Shown here one piece after another: positions 23,909-33,451 of a DNA stretch of 64,000 bases (position 1 is the stretch's first letter; each line of letters opens with the position of its first letter). The translations under genes were made by a program, and so were the position numbers. The stretch is from Pseudomonas sp. AL03. Lineage in GTDB: Bacteria > Pseudomonadota > Gammaproteobacteria > Pseudomonadales > Pseudomonadaceae. The stretch spans positions 44,997 through 108,996 of the forward strand of contig NZ_JASBRE010000020.1 of the NCBI RefSeq assembly GCF_029960815.1, written 5' to 3'. Below the pieces are notes generated by a model. The model had not been told where the DNA came from and made no database searches. It worked only from the letters and a program-made list of their open reading frames with translations.

Positions 23909-26353
23909 TTGATTCGTCTGCTGAAATTTTTCGGATGGTCCATCGTCGCCGTTTTCTGCGGACTGCTCCTCGGTCTTAGCGGCGCGTTTCTCTACCTTAG
24001 TCCGGGATTACCGTCCGTGGAGGCGCTGAGAAGCATTCAGTTGCAGATCCCTTTGCGGGTGTACAGCAGCGACAACAAGTTGATCGCAGAATTTGGCGAA
24101 ATGCGCCGTACACCGATCCGTTTCGCCGACATTCCCCCCAATTTCATTAATGCGTTACTAAGTGCTGAAGACGACAACTTCGCCAACCACTACGGCGTCG
24201 ACCCTGGCAGCTTGATGCGCGCGGCCACCCAGTTGGTAAAAAGCGGACACATTCAGTCCGGCGGCAGCACCATCACCATGCAGGTGGCGAAGAACTTCTT
24301 CCTGACCAGCGAACGCAGTTTCTCGCGCAAGACCACCGAAATTCTCCTCGCCCTGCAGATCGAACGGCAGCTGACCAAGGACGAGATCCTTGAGTTATAC
24401 GTCAATAAAATTTATCTGGGTAACCGCGCGTATGGCATCGAGGCGGCGGCGCAGGTCTATTACGGCAAATCGATTCGTGACGTCAGCCTCGCGCAGATGG
24501 CGATGATCGCCGGTCTGCCAAAGGCCCCTTCGCGTTTTAACCCGCTGGCCAACCCGGCCCGCAGCAAGGAACGTCGCGACTGGATCCTTGGACGCATGTA
24601 CAAGCTCGGCAAGATCACCGAAGCCGACTACACCATGGCGATCAACGAGCCGCTGAACGCCAGCTATCACGTGCCGACCCCGGAAGTGAACGCGCCGTAC
24701 ATTGCTGAAATGGCCCGCGCCGAAATGGTCGGCCGTTATGGCAGCGATGCGTATACCGAAGGTTTCCGCGTCACCACCACAGTGCCGAGCAACCTGCAGG
24801 AAATGGCCAACACCGCGGTCCACGAAGGTTTGATGTCCTACGACCAGCGTCATGGTTATCGCGGCCCGGAGTCGCGCCTGCCGGGCAAGACTCGCGAGGC
24901 CTGGACAACCGAGTTGACCAAACAGCGCACCATCAGCAGCCTTGAGCCTGCCATCGTCACCCAGGTCGACAAGACGGGCCTACAGGTGCTGACCCGTACC
25001 GGTGACGAACACGTCGGTTGGGACAGCATGAAATGGGCGCGTCCGTTCCTGAACACCAACAGCATGGGTGCCAATCCGAAGCAGCCGTCGGACGTCGCCC
25101 AGGTCGGCGACCTGATTCGGGTACAGCGTCAGCCAGACAATTCGCTGAAATTCAGCCAGATCCCGCAGGCTCAGGGCGCACTGGTTTCCCTCGACCCGCA
25201 GAATGGCGCCATTCGTTCCCTGGTCGGCGGTTTCGCCTTTGAACAGAGCAACTACAACCGCGCCATGCAGGCCAAGCGCCAACCGGGCTCGAGCTTCAAG
25301 CCGTTCGTCTACAGTGCCGCGCTGGATAACGGCTACACCGCCGCCAGCCTGGTGAACGATGCACCGATCGTGTTCGTTGACGAGTACCTGGACAAAGTCT
25401 GGCGTCCGAAGAACGACACCAACACCTTCCTCGGCCCGATCCGTATGCGTGAAGCGCTCTACAAGTCGCGCAACCTGGTGTCGATCCGCTTGCTGCAGGC
25501 GCTGGGCGTCGACCGCACCATTGATTACATCAGCAAGTTCGGCTTCAACAAGCAGGACTTGCCACGCAACTTGTCCCTGGCCCTGGGCACCGCGACACTG
25601 ACGCCAATGGAAATCGCCACGGGCTGGAGCACCTTCGCCAATGGCGGCTACAAGATCACTCCCTACATCATCGACAAGATCGAAAGCCGCAATGGCGACA
25701 CGCTGTTCGTCGCCAACCCGCCGAGCGTCCCGAAAGGCGACGTCGCCACCGACGGCATCGCCGCCCCTGTCGCGGCCAACGCCTTCACCGTCAACGCAAC
25801 CCCGGGCGAAACCCTGACTGCCCAGCCAGCACCACAAACGCCGGCCGTGGCCGAGCGCATCGTCGATGGCCGCACCACGTACATCCTCAACAGCATGCTC
25901 GAGGACGTGATCAAACTCGGCACCGGTCGCCGCGCCCTCGCCTTGGGCCGCACCGACATCGCGGGCAAGACCGGTACCACCAACGAATCCAAGGACGCCT
26001 GGTTTTCGGGTTACAACGCCGATTATGTAACGACCGTCTGGACCGGTTTCGACCAGCCTGAAAGCCTGGGTCGCAAGGAGTTCGGCGGCACCGTCGCCCT
26101 GCCGATCTGGATGAGTTACATGGGCGCCGCACTCAAAGACATGCCGCCCCATACGCAGCAAGAGCCCGAAGGCATCCTCAGCCTGCGAGTCGACCCGGTC
26201 AGCGGCCGTGCAGCCACCCCAGGCACGCCAGGCGCCTACTTCGAGCTGTTCAAGGCTGAAGACACGCCGCCGTCGGCGAATGAGCTGGGTAACGGCACTG
26301 CGCCGGGCAGCCCACTGCCAGCGGATGAAGCGGCGCCGATCGATTTGTTCTGA
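23909..26353 (+). CDS. ponA: Penicillin-binding protein 1A (bifunctional)
   Basis: A peptidoglycan glycosyltransferase/transpeptidase. The open frame begins at 23717, but the natural N-terminus (membrane helix KFFGWSIVAVFCGLLLGLSG) follows the TTG at 23909, giving 814 aa, near the usual size. The glycosyltransferase domain has catalytic E87 in SAEDDNFANHYG. The transpeptidase active-site serine is S461 in GSSFKP (K464), with SRN and KTGTT (690-694) following. A TATAAT at 23803-23808, with a poor -35, may be its promoter. Divergent from pilM, a pairing conserved in pseudomonads. Confidence 0.95.
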   Translation: MIRLLKFFGWSIVAVFCGLLLGLSGAFLYLSPGLPSVEALRSIQLQIPLRVYSSDNKLIAEFGEMRRTPIRFADIPPNFINALLSAEDDNFANHYGVDPGSLMRAATQLVKSGHIQSGGSTITMQVAKNFFLTSERSFSRKTTEILLALQIERQLTKDEILELYVNKIYLGNRAYGIEAAAQVYYGKSIRDVSLAQMAMIAGLPKAPSRFNPLANPARSKERRDWILGRMYKLGKITEADYTMAINEPLNASYHVPTPEVNAPYIAEMARAEMVGRYGSDAYTEGFRVTTTVPSNLQEMANTAVHEGLMSYDQRHGYRGPESRLPGKTREAWTTELTKQRTISSLEPAIVTQVDKTGLQVLTRTGDEHVGWDSMKWARPFLNTNSMGANPKQPSDVAQVGDLIRVQRQPDNSLKFSQIPQAQGALVSLDPQNGAIRSLVGGFAFEQSNYNRAMQAKRQPGSSFKPFVYSAALDNGYTAASLVNDAPIVFVDEYLDKVWRPKNDTNTFLGPIRMREALYKSRNLVSIRLLQALGVDRTIDYISKFGFNKQDLPRNLSLALGTATLTPMEIATGWSTFANGGYKITPYIIDKIESRNGDTLFVANPPSVPKGDVATDGIAAPVAANAFTVNATPGETLTAQPAPQTPAVAERIVDGRTTYILNSMLEDVIKLGTGRRALALGRTDIAGKTGTTNESKDAWFSGYNADYVTTVWTGFDQPESLGRKEFGGTVALPIWMSYMGAALKDMPPHTQQEPEGILSLRVDPVSGRAATPGTPGAYFELFKAEDTPPSANELGNGTAPGSPLPADEAAPIDLF

Positions 26354-26379
26354 TCGTGTAGCAACACTTTTTCGTTACT

Positions 26380-26491
26380 GATCGTTCCCACGCTCTGCGT
26401 GGGAACGCAGCCCGGGACGCTCCGCGTCCCTTCCCACAGCCGAACGCGGAGCGTCCGTAGAGGCATTCCCACGCAGAGCGTGGGAACGATC
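26380..26491. repeat. REPIN, GATCGTTCCCAC family
   Basis: The cleanest copy in the window: GATCGTTCCCACGCTCTGCG on the left and the exact complement CGCAGAGCGTGGGAACGATC on the right, with an inner GGACGCTCCGCG/CGCGGAGCGTCC repeat. It lies between ponA and the malic-enzyme terminator. Confidence 0.9.
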
Positions 26492-26507
26492 ATCGACGGT
26501 AATAAAA

Positions 26508-26535
26508 AAGCCCCGACTCACAAGAGCCGGGGCTT
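26508..26535 (-). terminator. Terminator of the malic-enzyme gene
   Basis: On the minus strand, AAAGCCCCGGCTCTTGTGAG followed by TCGGGGCTTTTTT: a stem of about 9 bp with a six-T tail, just downstream of the stop codon at 26558. Confidence 0.85.
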
Positions 26536-26557
26536 TCTGTTGAAGCGCTACAACGAC

Positions 26558-27826
26558 TTAGCCGTTGAACACGTCATCCACGCTTTTCAGCGGGTAGTTC
26601 TTCGGATACGGCAGGGTCGCTACGCCGGTCTCGATCGCGGCCTTGGCCACAGCATCGGAGATCAGGGTGATCAGACGCGCATCCATTGGTTTCGGAATGA
26701 TGTACTCACGACCGAATTCCAGTTTGATGCCGCCGTAGGCGTCGCACACTTCCTGAGGAACCGGCAGCTTGGCCAGTTCACGCAGGGCGTTGGCGGCAGC
26801 CACTTTCATTTCTTCGTTGATGCGCTTGGCGCGAACGTCCAGGGCACCGCGGAAGATGAACGGGAAGCCCAGCACGTTGTTAACCTGGTTCGGGTAGTCC
26901 GAACGGCCGGTGGCCATGATCACGTCGTCACGGGTGGCGTGAGCCAGTTCCGGGGAAATTTCCGGATCAGGGTTTGAGCACGCGAACACGATCGGGTTGG
27001 CTGCCATGGATTTCAGGCCTTCAGCGCTCAGCAGGTTCGGGCCGGACAGGCCCACGAACACGTCTGCATCGGTCAGGGCGTCAGCCAGGGTGCGCTTGTC
27101 GGTCGCGTGAGCGAAGACAGCCTTGTACTGGTTCAGGTCGTCACGGCCGGAGTGGATCACACCGGTACGGTCAACCATGAAGATGTTTTCGATGTTGGCG
27201 CCCATGCTCACCAGCAATTTCATGCAGGAGATGGCGGCCGCACCGGCGCCCAGGCAGACGATCTTGGCGTCAGCGAGGGTTTTGCCAGCGATTTCCAGGG
27301 CGTTGATCATGCCGGCCGCCGTAACGATCGCGGTGCCGTGCTGGTCATCGTGGAATACCGGAATGTCGCACTGCTCGATCAGAGCGCGTTCGATCTCAAA
27401 GCACTCAGGTGCCTTGATGTCTTCCAGGTTGATGCCACCGAAGGTGATGGAGATGCGCTTGACAGTGTCGATGAAGGCTTGCGGGCTTTCGGAATCGACT
27501 TCGATGTCGAATACGTCAATGCCGGCGAAGCGCTTGAACAGCACGCCTTTACCTTCCATCACTGGCTTGGAAGCCAATGGGCCGAGGTTACCCAGGCCGA
27601 GAATTGCGGTGCCATCGGAAATGACTGCAACCAGGTTGCCCTTGCCGGTGTACTTGTAGGCCAGTTCAGGATCGCGGGCGATTTCGCGTACTGGTTCGGC
27701 TACGCCGGGGCTGTAGGCCAGCGACAGGTCGCGGGCGGTAGCGGTGGCCTTGGTGAGCTCGACACTCAGCTTCCCTGGACGAGGATAGGCGTGATATTCG
27801 AGAGCGGCAGTTTTCAAATCAGACAT
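26558..27826 (-). CDS. Malic enzyme (oxaloacetate-decarboxylating), short form
   Basis: A 422-aa enzyme that oxidatively decarboxylates malate to pyruvate, probably with NADP. The start MSDLKTAALEYHAYPRPGKL at 27826 is chosen over an upstream in-frame start at 27946, because homologues begin here. Signatures: LAYSPGVAEPVREIA, the metal/catalytic block VFHDDQHGTAIVTAAGM and the Rossmann loop IVCLGAGAAAISCM. It lacks the phosphotransacetylase-like C-terminal domain of the long MaeB proteins (about 760 aa), so it is the short type found beside ponA in pseudomonads. Cofactor preference cannot be read with certainty. Confidence 0.92.
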   Translation of the reverse strand: MSDLKTAALEYHAYPRPGKLSVELTKATATARDLSLAYSPGVAEPVREIARDPELAYKYTGKGNLVAVISDGTAILGLGNLGPLASKPVMEGKGVLFKRFAGIDVFDIEVDSESPQAFIDTVKRISITFGGINLEDIKAPECFEIERALIEQCDIPVFHDDQHGTAIVTAAGMINALEIAGKTLADAKIVCLGAGAAAISCMKLLVSMGANIENIFMVDRTGVIHSGRDDLNQYKAVFAHATDKRTLADALTDADVFVGLSGPNLLSAEGLKSMAANPIVFACSNPDPEISPELAHATRDDVIMATGRSDYPNQVNNVLGFPFIFRGALDVRAKRINEEMKVAAANALRELAKLPVPQEVCDAYGGIKLEFGREYIIPKPMDARLITLISDAVAKAAIETGVATLPYPKNYPLKSVDDVFNG

Positions 27827-28009
27827 GTGGGCATTCCGCTTTTTACTGTTGGACAGACGGACCGCCGAGGATACGCGTGTCGCAAAGTCCCCACAAGACT
27901 GACCGGTCACCCCTGTCAAGCGCCCGGCCCTACGACTTTGGACCAAGAGCCGCGGAATACAAGGGATGAACTGTTCACAATCTACGAAACAAATGTCTAC
28001 AGTTTTTTC

Positions 28010-28792
28010 TCATGGCGCCGCTTGCAGCATCGCCGGGTCGGTCAATGGCAGAAGCCAGCGCGCCTGCCCTTGTTTAAGTCCACCGCGCCGCGAACGGTCC
28101 AGCACCCAGCCACGCGCCTCAATCTGCCTGCCCTTCAGCCGCTCAAGCGTCGCAACATCGAACTGTTCCAACATATTGGGTGCAACGCGCAATACAACCG
28201 ACTCCTGCAACTCGATCCAAACCCCACCGCGATTGCGCTGAACCTTGCTCACACGACCGCTGAGCACAGCAAAACCAGACGTGCTGATCTGCTCTGCCTT
28301 GAGCACAGGGGATTGGCGCCACAACCCGAGTCCGGCCTGACGGGCACTGTGTTCCGCCGCTTGCTGGCAGTCGACCAGATCGACATTCGGCGCGACCGCC
28401 ACCTGAAAACCGAGCCCCTCAGCGAGCAACTGCGCTTCGAGGTTGGCGCCATCGGCGCCATAGACATGGGCCAGCGTGCGACCGTAATGATCTTTGCTCT
28501 CTTTGCCCGGCAGTAAACCGACCCGCCCATCGCTGGCGGCCACCAGAGCTTCCAGGCGTCGGCGCGCCGTCACCGCGAAGGGCTCGTCGGAGCGGCCTTT
28601 CTTGCCCAGCTCCGGCGTATTCAAACCGATCATGCGCACGCTGCGGCCATCGTTCAGGCGCAGCGTGTCACCATCCACCACCCGCTGCACCGCGACGGAT
28701 GTCAACCCGCTCGGCGCCGGGCAGAAGGCCTGGGCACCGGACAGCCAAATCGCGGACACAAAAAAGGCGCCCGCAAGGGACGCCTTTTTCAT
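28010..28792 (-). CDS. Exported thermonuclease-like (SNase-domain) protein
   Basis: A 260-aa protein with a signal peptide (MKKASLAGAFFVSAIWLSGAQA) and a staphylococcal-nuclease fold: VQRVVDGDTLRLNDG, VRMIGLNTPELGKKG and DHYGRTLAHVYGADGANLEAQL correspond to the Ca-binding and catalytic Asp/Arg/Glu regions. A C-terminal OB-like extension follows (about 175-250). It should be a secreted or periplasmic nuclease. Longer starts exist at 28810 and 28822, but these fall in the rpmE terminator. The start codon at 28792 itself lies in a 12-bp hairpin, which is unusual. It follows rpmE on the same strand. Confidence 0.82.
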   Translation of the reverse strand: MKKASLAGAFFVSAIWLSGAQAFCPAPSGLTSVAVQRVVDGDTLRLNDGRSVRMIGLNTPELGKKGRSDEPFAVTARRRLEALVAASDGRVGLLPGKESKDHYGRTLAHVYGADGANLEAQLLAEGLGFQVAVAPNVDLVDCQQAAEHSARQAGLGLWRQSPVLKAEQISTSGFAVLSGRVSKVQRNRGGVWIELQESVVLRVAPNMLEQFDVATLERLKGRQIEARGWVLDRSRRGGLKQGQARWLLPLTDPAMLQAAP

Positions 28793-28819
28793 CAGCAAGG
28801 TAAAGCCCATCGGGCTTTG
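28761..28819 (-). terminator. Two tandem hairpins after rpmE, the second overlapping the nuclease start
   Basis: First hairpin AAAGCCCGATGGGCTTT (28803-28819). Second: AAAAAGGCGTCC, CTTGC loop, GGGCGCCTTTTT (28761-28789), a 12-bp stem with a T tract, a textbook terminator shape. The second one is made of codons 2 to 11 of the nuclease gene. Confidence 0.65.
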
Positions 28820-28824
28820 CAACC

Positions 28825-29058
28825 TTACTCTGCAGCAGCAGGAGCTTTGGCTTTGCCAAAAGCACCAAAACGGTCTGCGAAGCGCTGTACACGGCCGCCA
28901 GTATCCAGAGTCTTCTGCTTACCGGTGTAGAACGGGTGGCACTCGTTGCATACGTCAGTACCCAGTGGCTTGCACAGGTTCGAACGAGTTTCGAACTTGT
29001 TGCCGCAGCTGCAAGTTACTGCAATGGTTTCGTACGCTGGATGGATATCGGCTTTCAT
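28825..29058 (-). CDS. rpmE: 50S ribosomal protein L31
   Basis: A 77-aa ribosomal protein of the zinc-binding type, with cysteines C16, C18, C37 and C40 (TCSCGNKF and DVCNECHPFYTGKQK). The C-terminus is slightly Ala/Lys-extended compared with the 70-aa E. coli protein. It has its own promoter and is divergent from priA. Confidence 0.97.
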   Translation of the reverse strand: MKADIHPAYETIAVTCSCGNKFETRSNLCKPLGTDVCNECHPFYTGKQKTLDTGGRVQRFADRFGAFGKAKAPAAAE

Positions 29059-29128
29059 GGTGTATTCCTCAGGCTAGCGTGCCGCCACTCAACACTATTG
29101 TTGAATACCGCACGTAATTAGGCCGCGG

Positions 29129-29156
29129 ATTCTACCAGACCTTTGCAATCACGCAA
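29129..29156 (-). promoter_or_regulatory. sigma70-type promoter of rpmE
   Basis: On the minus strand, TTGCGT (29156-29151), a 16-bp spacer and TAGAAT (29134-29129) lie about 71 bp upstream of the rpmE start. Confidence 0.6.
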
Positions 29157-29228
29157 GCTGTCGCTTCTACCGACCGTCTGCTAGGCTCCCGGCCTTCTTC
29201 ACCGTCCCATCATCGAGTAAACCATCGC

Positions 29229-31448
29229 GTGCCCGACGCCATTTTGCGCCTCGCCCTGCCTTCGCCCCTGCGCCGCCTGTTCGATTACCGTGCCCCGGCC
29301 GGGGTCCTGCGCGCCCAGTTGCAACCGGGCATGCGCCTGCGGGTGCCGTTCGGCCGGAGGGAGATGATCGGGATTCTGGTGGAGGTCACCGACACCAGCG
29401 AAGTCCCGGCAGAGAAGCTCAAACCGGCTCTGGCCTTGCTCGATGCCACGCCGCCGCTGCCGCCGGCGCTGTTCAAACTGTGCCTGTGGACGTCTCAGTA
29501 TTATCAGCACAGTCTCGGTGACACCTTGAGCTGGGCGCTGCCGGTGTTGCTGCGCCAGGGCGAACTGGCCGAAGCACGGCAGGAGCGCTTCTGGTCCGCC
29601 GCGCCGGGCGCCCGCCTTGATGACCCGCGCATCGCTCGCGCCCCGCGTCAACGTGAGGCCCTGGCAACACTGGCCCAGCATCCACACGGCGTCGCCCATC
29701 AGTTGTTGAGCAAACTGATGCTGAGCAAGGACAGCCTGGACTTGCTGCTGGCCAAGGATCTGGTGCAAGTCGACATCCGCAAGCACGCGCCCGGCGCCCG
29801 CCACGAACACTGGCTGGCGCAGCCGGAACTGCCACTCAACCCCGAGCAGCGCGCGGCCTATGAAGCCATTCGTGCGGGGTTCGACAGTTATCACGCGTTC
29901 CTGCTGGCCGGCGTCACCGGCAGCGGCAAGACCGAAGTCTATTTGCAGTTGATCCGCGAAACCCTTGAGGCCGGCAAACAAGCACTGGTGCTGATCCCGG
30001 AGATCAACCTCGGCCCGCAGACCCTGGCGCGCTTCGAGCAGCGTTTCAATGCGCGCATCGCGCTGATCCACTCGGCGGTCAATGATCGAGAACGCCTCGA
30101 AGCCTGGCTCGCCGCCCGGGACGGTGACGCCGACATTATTATCGGCACCCGTTCGGCGCTGTTCACGCCGATGAAGAACCCCGGCCTGATCATCATCGAT
30201 GAAGAGCACGACGGCTCCTATAAACAGCAGGAAGGCTTGCGCTATCACGCCCGCGACCTGGCATTGGTCCGCGCCCGCCAGGAAAACATCCCGATTGTCC
30301 TAGGTTCCGCCACGCCTTCGCTGGAAAGCCTGCACAACGCCTACACCGGCCGTTATGGCCTCCTGCGATTAAACGAGCGTGCCGGTGGCGCCAAACAGCC
30401 GCGATTTCTGCGCCTGGACGTAAAAAGCCGCCCGCTGGACAGCGGCATTTCCGGGCCGATGCAGCAAGCCATCGGTCAGACACTGGCCGCGGGCCAACAA
30501 GTATTGGTGTTCCTTAACCGTCGCGGTTTTGCGCCGACCTTGCTGTGTCACGACTGCGGCTGGATGTCCGAGTGCCAGCGCTGCGATGCGCGCATGACCG
30601 TGCACCAGCGCTCCGGTGAGTTGCGCTGCCACCATTGCGGCTACGTCGAACGCGTGCCCCGGCATTGCCCGAAATGCGGCAAGGTCGATTTGCGGCCAGT
30701 GGGCGCCGGCACCGAGCGCGCCGAAGAGCGATTGGGGATTTTGTTTCCGGATGTCCCGGTGCTGCGGGTCGACCGCGACAGCACCTCGCGCAAGGACGCG
30801 ATGAATCAGCTGTTCGCGACCATCCAGAAGGGCCAACCGTGCATTCTGGTCGGCACGCAGATGCTTGCCAAAGGGCATCACTTCCCACGGGTGACCCTGG
30901 TGTCGATTCTTGATGCCGATGGCGGGCTGTTTTCCGGCGACTTCCGCGCCAGCGAGCGCATGGCGCAGCTGATCGTCCAGGTTGCCGGGCGTGCGGGACG
31001 CGCTGAAGAACCGGGCAAGGTGATTATCCAGACGCACCTGGCCGACCATCCGCTGCTGGTGCAATTGACTGAACAGGGTTACTTCGCCTTTGCCGAACAG
31101 GCCTTGAGCGAACGCCGCTCGGCGGGTCTACCGCCGTTTGCGCACCTGGCATTGCTGCGGGCTGAAGCGCACAAACCGGGGCAAGCCGAAGGTTTTCTCG
31201 ATGAGGCATGTAGCGAGGCCGAGCGCTTGCTGGCCGAGCAGAATTTGACCGGGATTGAACTGCTCGGGCCGGTGCCGGCACCGATGGAACGCCGGGCCGG
31301 GCGATATCGTGCGCAGTTGTTGCTGCAAGCGACGGCTCGGGCGCCGCTGCATCGGTTGTTGAGCAGCTGGTTGCTGGAGCTGGAACAGATGCCGAGCGGG
31401 CGGGCGGTGCGTTGGTCGCTGGATGTTGATCCAGTCGATTTGTATTGA
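29229..31448 (+). CDS. priA: Primosomal helicase PriA
   Basis: A 739-aa superfamily 2 DNA helicase that recognises stalled or repaired forks and loads DnaB. N-terminal 3'-DNA-binding and winged-helix domains (1-200) are followed by the helicase core, with Walker A GVTGSGKT at 228-235 and the DEEH box at 324-327. Zinc-binding cysteines follow (CHDCGWMSECQRCD and CHHCGYVERVPRHCPKCG). The start is GTG at 29229. Divergent from rpmE. Confidence 0.97.
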   Translation: MPDAILRLALPSPLRRLFDYRAPAGVLRAQLQPGMRLRVPFGRREMIGILVEVTDTSEVPAEKLKPALALLDATPPLPPALFKLCLWTSQYYQHSLGDTLSWALPVLLRQGELAEARQERFWSAAPGARLDDPRIARAPRQREALATLAQHPHGVAHQLLSKLMLSKDSLDLLLAKDLVQVDIRKHAPGARHEHWLAQPELPLNPEQRAAYEAIRAGFDSYHAFLLAGVTGSGKTEVYLQLIRETLEAGKQALVLIPEINLGPQTLARFEQRFNARIALIHSAVNDRERLEAWLAARDGDADIIIGTRSALFTPMKNPGLIIIDEEHDGSYKQQEGLRYHARDLALVRARQENIPIVLGSATPSLESLHNAYTGRYGLLRLNERAGGAKQPRFLRLDVKSRPLDSGISGPMQQAIGQTLAAGQQVLVFLNRRGFAPTLLCHDCGWMSECQRCDARMTVHQRSGELRCHHCGYVERVPRHCPKCGKVDLRPVGAGTERAEERLGILFPDVPVLRVDRDSTSRKDAMNQLFATIQKGQPCILVGTQMLAKGHHFPRVTLVSILDADGGLFSGDFRASERMAQLIVQVAGRAGRAEEPGKVIIQTHLADHPLLVQLTEQGYFAFAEQALSERRSAGLPPFAHLALLRAEAHKPGQAEGFLDEACSEAERLLAEQNLTGIELLGPVPAPMERRAGRYRAQLLLQATARAPLHRLLSSWLLELEQMPSGRAVRWSLDVDPVDLY

Positions 31449-31457
31449 TTGAAGATG

Positions 31458-31583
31458 GCCTTCGCGGGCAAGTCGGATCGCCGCACCGCTCGCTTCTACA
31501 GGGTTCGGGTTGTACGCAACATCAGCGAACGACGTAAATCCGTAGGAGCGAGCGGTGCGGCGACCCGACTTGCCCGCGAAGGC
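31458..31583. repeat. REPIN, GCGGGCAAG/GGAGCGAG family
   Basis: Left GCCTTCGCGGGCAAGTCGG and right CCGACTTGCCCGCGAAGGC are complementary, with an inner pair GCCGCACCGCTCGC/GCGAGCGGTGCGGC. It lies between priA and argS. The same family occurs at 34187 and 38701. Confidence 0.85.
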
Positions 31584-31713
31584 GGTCTATTTGTCACCAC
31601 ATATCCATAACCTGCCCACTATAGTTGGCAAGCCCGTCTTCGCAACGGATAATGCCCAGTTTTTCCACCAGCGCATCGAAGCGCCGCCGCGCTTGCGGTC
31701 GAAAGAGAACACC

Positions 31714-33450
31714 ATGAAAGACACCATTCGCCAGCTGATCCAACAAGCCATCACCCAACTCGTCAACGAAGGTGTGTTGCCTGAAGGCCTGTCGCCGGCG
31801 ATCCAGGTGGAAAACTCCCGTGACAAGACTCACGGCGATTTCGCCAGCAACATCGCGATGATGCTGGCCAAACCGGCCGGCATGAAGCCCCGTGATCTGG
31901 CAGAGAAAATCATCGCTGCATTGCCGGCTGACGAAAACGTCACCAAGACTGAAATCGCCGGTCCCGGCTTCCTGAATTTCTTCCAGAACACCCAAGCCCT
32001 GGCCACCCGACTGGACGCCGCCCTGGCCGACGCCCACATCGGCGTGCACAAGGCCGGCCCGGTGCAGCGCACCGTCGTCGACCTGTCGGCACCGAACCTG
32101 GCCAAAGAGATGCACGTCGGCCACTTGCGCTCGACCATCATCGGCGATGGCGTGGCCCGCGTTCTGGAATTCCTCGGCGACGAAGTCATCCGCCAGAACC
32201 ACGTCGGCGACTGGGGCACCCAGTTCGGCATGCTGATGGCGTATCTGCAGGAAAACCCGATCACCAGCGATGAGCTGTCGGACCTGGAAAACTTCTACCG
32301 CGCCGCCAAGCAACGCTTCGACGAATCCGAAGAGTTCGCCGACCGCGCCCGTGGTCTGGTGGTCAAATTGCAGGCCGGCGACCCGGACTGCCTGGCGCTG
32401 TGGACCAAGTTCAAAGACATCTCCCTGTCGCACTGCCAGAAAATCTATGAACTGCTGAACGTCAAACTGACCATGGCTGACGTGATGGGCGAAAGCGCCT
32501 ACAACGACGACCTGATCAACGTGGTCAACGACCTCAAGGCCGCCGGACTGCTGGTCGAAAGTAACGGCGCTCAGTGCGTGTTCCTCGACGAGTTCAAGAA
32601 TGCCGACGGCGACCCGCTGCCGGTGATCATCGTCAAGGCCGACGGCGGCTACCTCTACGCCACCACCGACCTGGCGGCCGTGCGTTACCGCAGCGGCAAG
32701 TTGAAGGCTGATCGCGCGCTGTACTTCGTCGACCAGCGCCAGGCCCTGCACTTCCAGCAAGTGTTCCAGGTCGCGCGCCAGGCCGGCTTCGTGACGCACC
32801 CGATGGAAATGGAACACATGGGCTTCGGCACCATGAACGGCGCCGATGGCCGTCCGTTCAAGACCCGTGATGGCGGCACCGTGAAGCTGATCGACCTGCT
32901 GACCGAAGCCCAGGAACGTGCCTACACCTTGGTGAAGGACAAGAACCCGGAGCTGGCCGAAGCCGAATTGCGCAACATCGCCAAGGTCGTGGGCATTGGC
33001 GCGGTTAAATACGCCGACCTGTCCAAGCATCGCACCAGCGACTACAGCTTCAACTTCGACCTGATGCTGAACTTCGAAGGCAACACCGCGCCTTACTTGC
33101 TGTACGCCTACACCCGCGTGGCCGGTGTGTTCCGCAAACTTGGCAAGGACTTCAGCGAAGTCGAAGGCCAGATCGTCCTCGAAGCGGCGCACGAACACGA
33201 GCTGGCGGCGAAGCTCGCGCAGTTCGGCGAAGTGCTGAACAACGTTTGCGACAAGGGCACGCCGCACATCCTCTGCACCTACCTGTACGATGTCGCCGGT
33301 CTGTTCTCCAGTTTCTACGAGAACTGCCCGATCCTCAGTGCCGACACTCCGGCGCAAATGCAGAGCCGTCTGCGCCTCGCCGCGCTGACCGGCCGCACTC
33401 TCAAGCAAGGCCTGGAACTCTTGGGTCTGGAAACTCTGGAGCGTATGTAA
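31714..33450 (+). CDS. argS: Arginyl-tRNA synthetase
   Basis: A 578-aa class I tRNA synthetase that charges tRNA-Arg. The N-terminal Add1 domain is at about 1-115, the HIGH-type signature is MHVGHLRS in LSAPNLAKEMHVGHLRS, and there is a DALR anticodon-binding C-terminus (LLYAYTRVAGVFRKL, ending LGLETLERM). A canonical KMSK is absent, as is normal for many ArgRS. The frame is open from 31555, but that part is repeat sequence; the ATG at 31714 is the family start. Confidence 0.97.
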   Translation: MKDTIRQLIQQAITQLVNEGVLPEGLSPAIQVENSRDKTHGDFASNIAMMLAKPAGMKPRDLAEKIIAALPADENVTKTEIAGPGFLNFFQNTQALATRLDAALADAHIGVHKAGPVQRTVVDLSAPNLAKEMHVGHLRSTIIGDGVARVLEFLGDEVIRQNHVGDWGTQFGMLMAYLQENPITSDELSDLENFYRAAKQRFDESEEFADRARGLVVKLQAGDPDCLALWTKFKDISLSHCQKIYELLNVKLTMADVMGESAYNDDLINVVNDLKAAGLLVESNGAQCVFLDEFKNADGDPLPVIIVKADGGYLYATTDLAAVRYRSGKLKADRALYFVDQRQALHFQQVFQVARQAGFVTHPMEMEHMGFGTMNGADGRPFKTRDGGTVKLIDLLTEAQERAYTLVKDKNPELAEAELRNIAKVVGIGAVKYADLSKHRTSDYSFNFDLMLNFEGNTAPYLLYAYTRVAGVFRKLGKDFSEVEGQIVLEAAHEHELAAKLAQFGEVLNNVCDKGTPHILCTYLYDVAGLFSSFYENCPILSADTPAQMQSRLRLAALTGRTLKQGLELLGLETLERM

Positions 33451-33451
33451 G

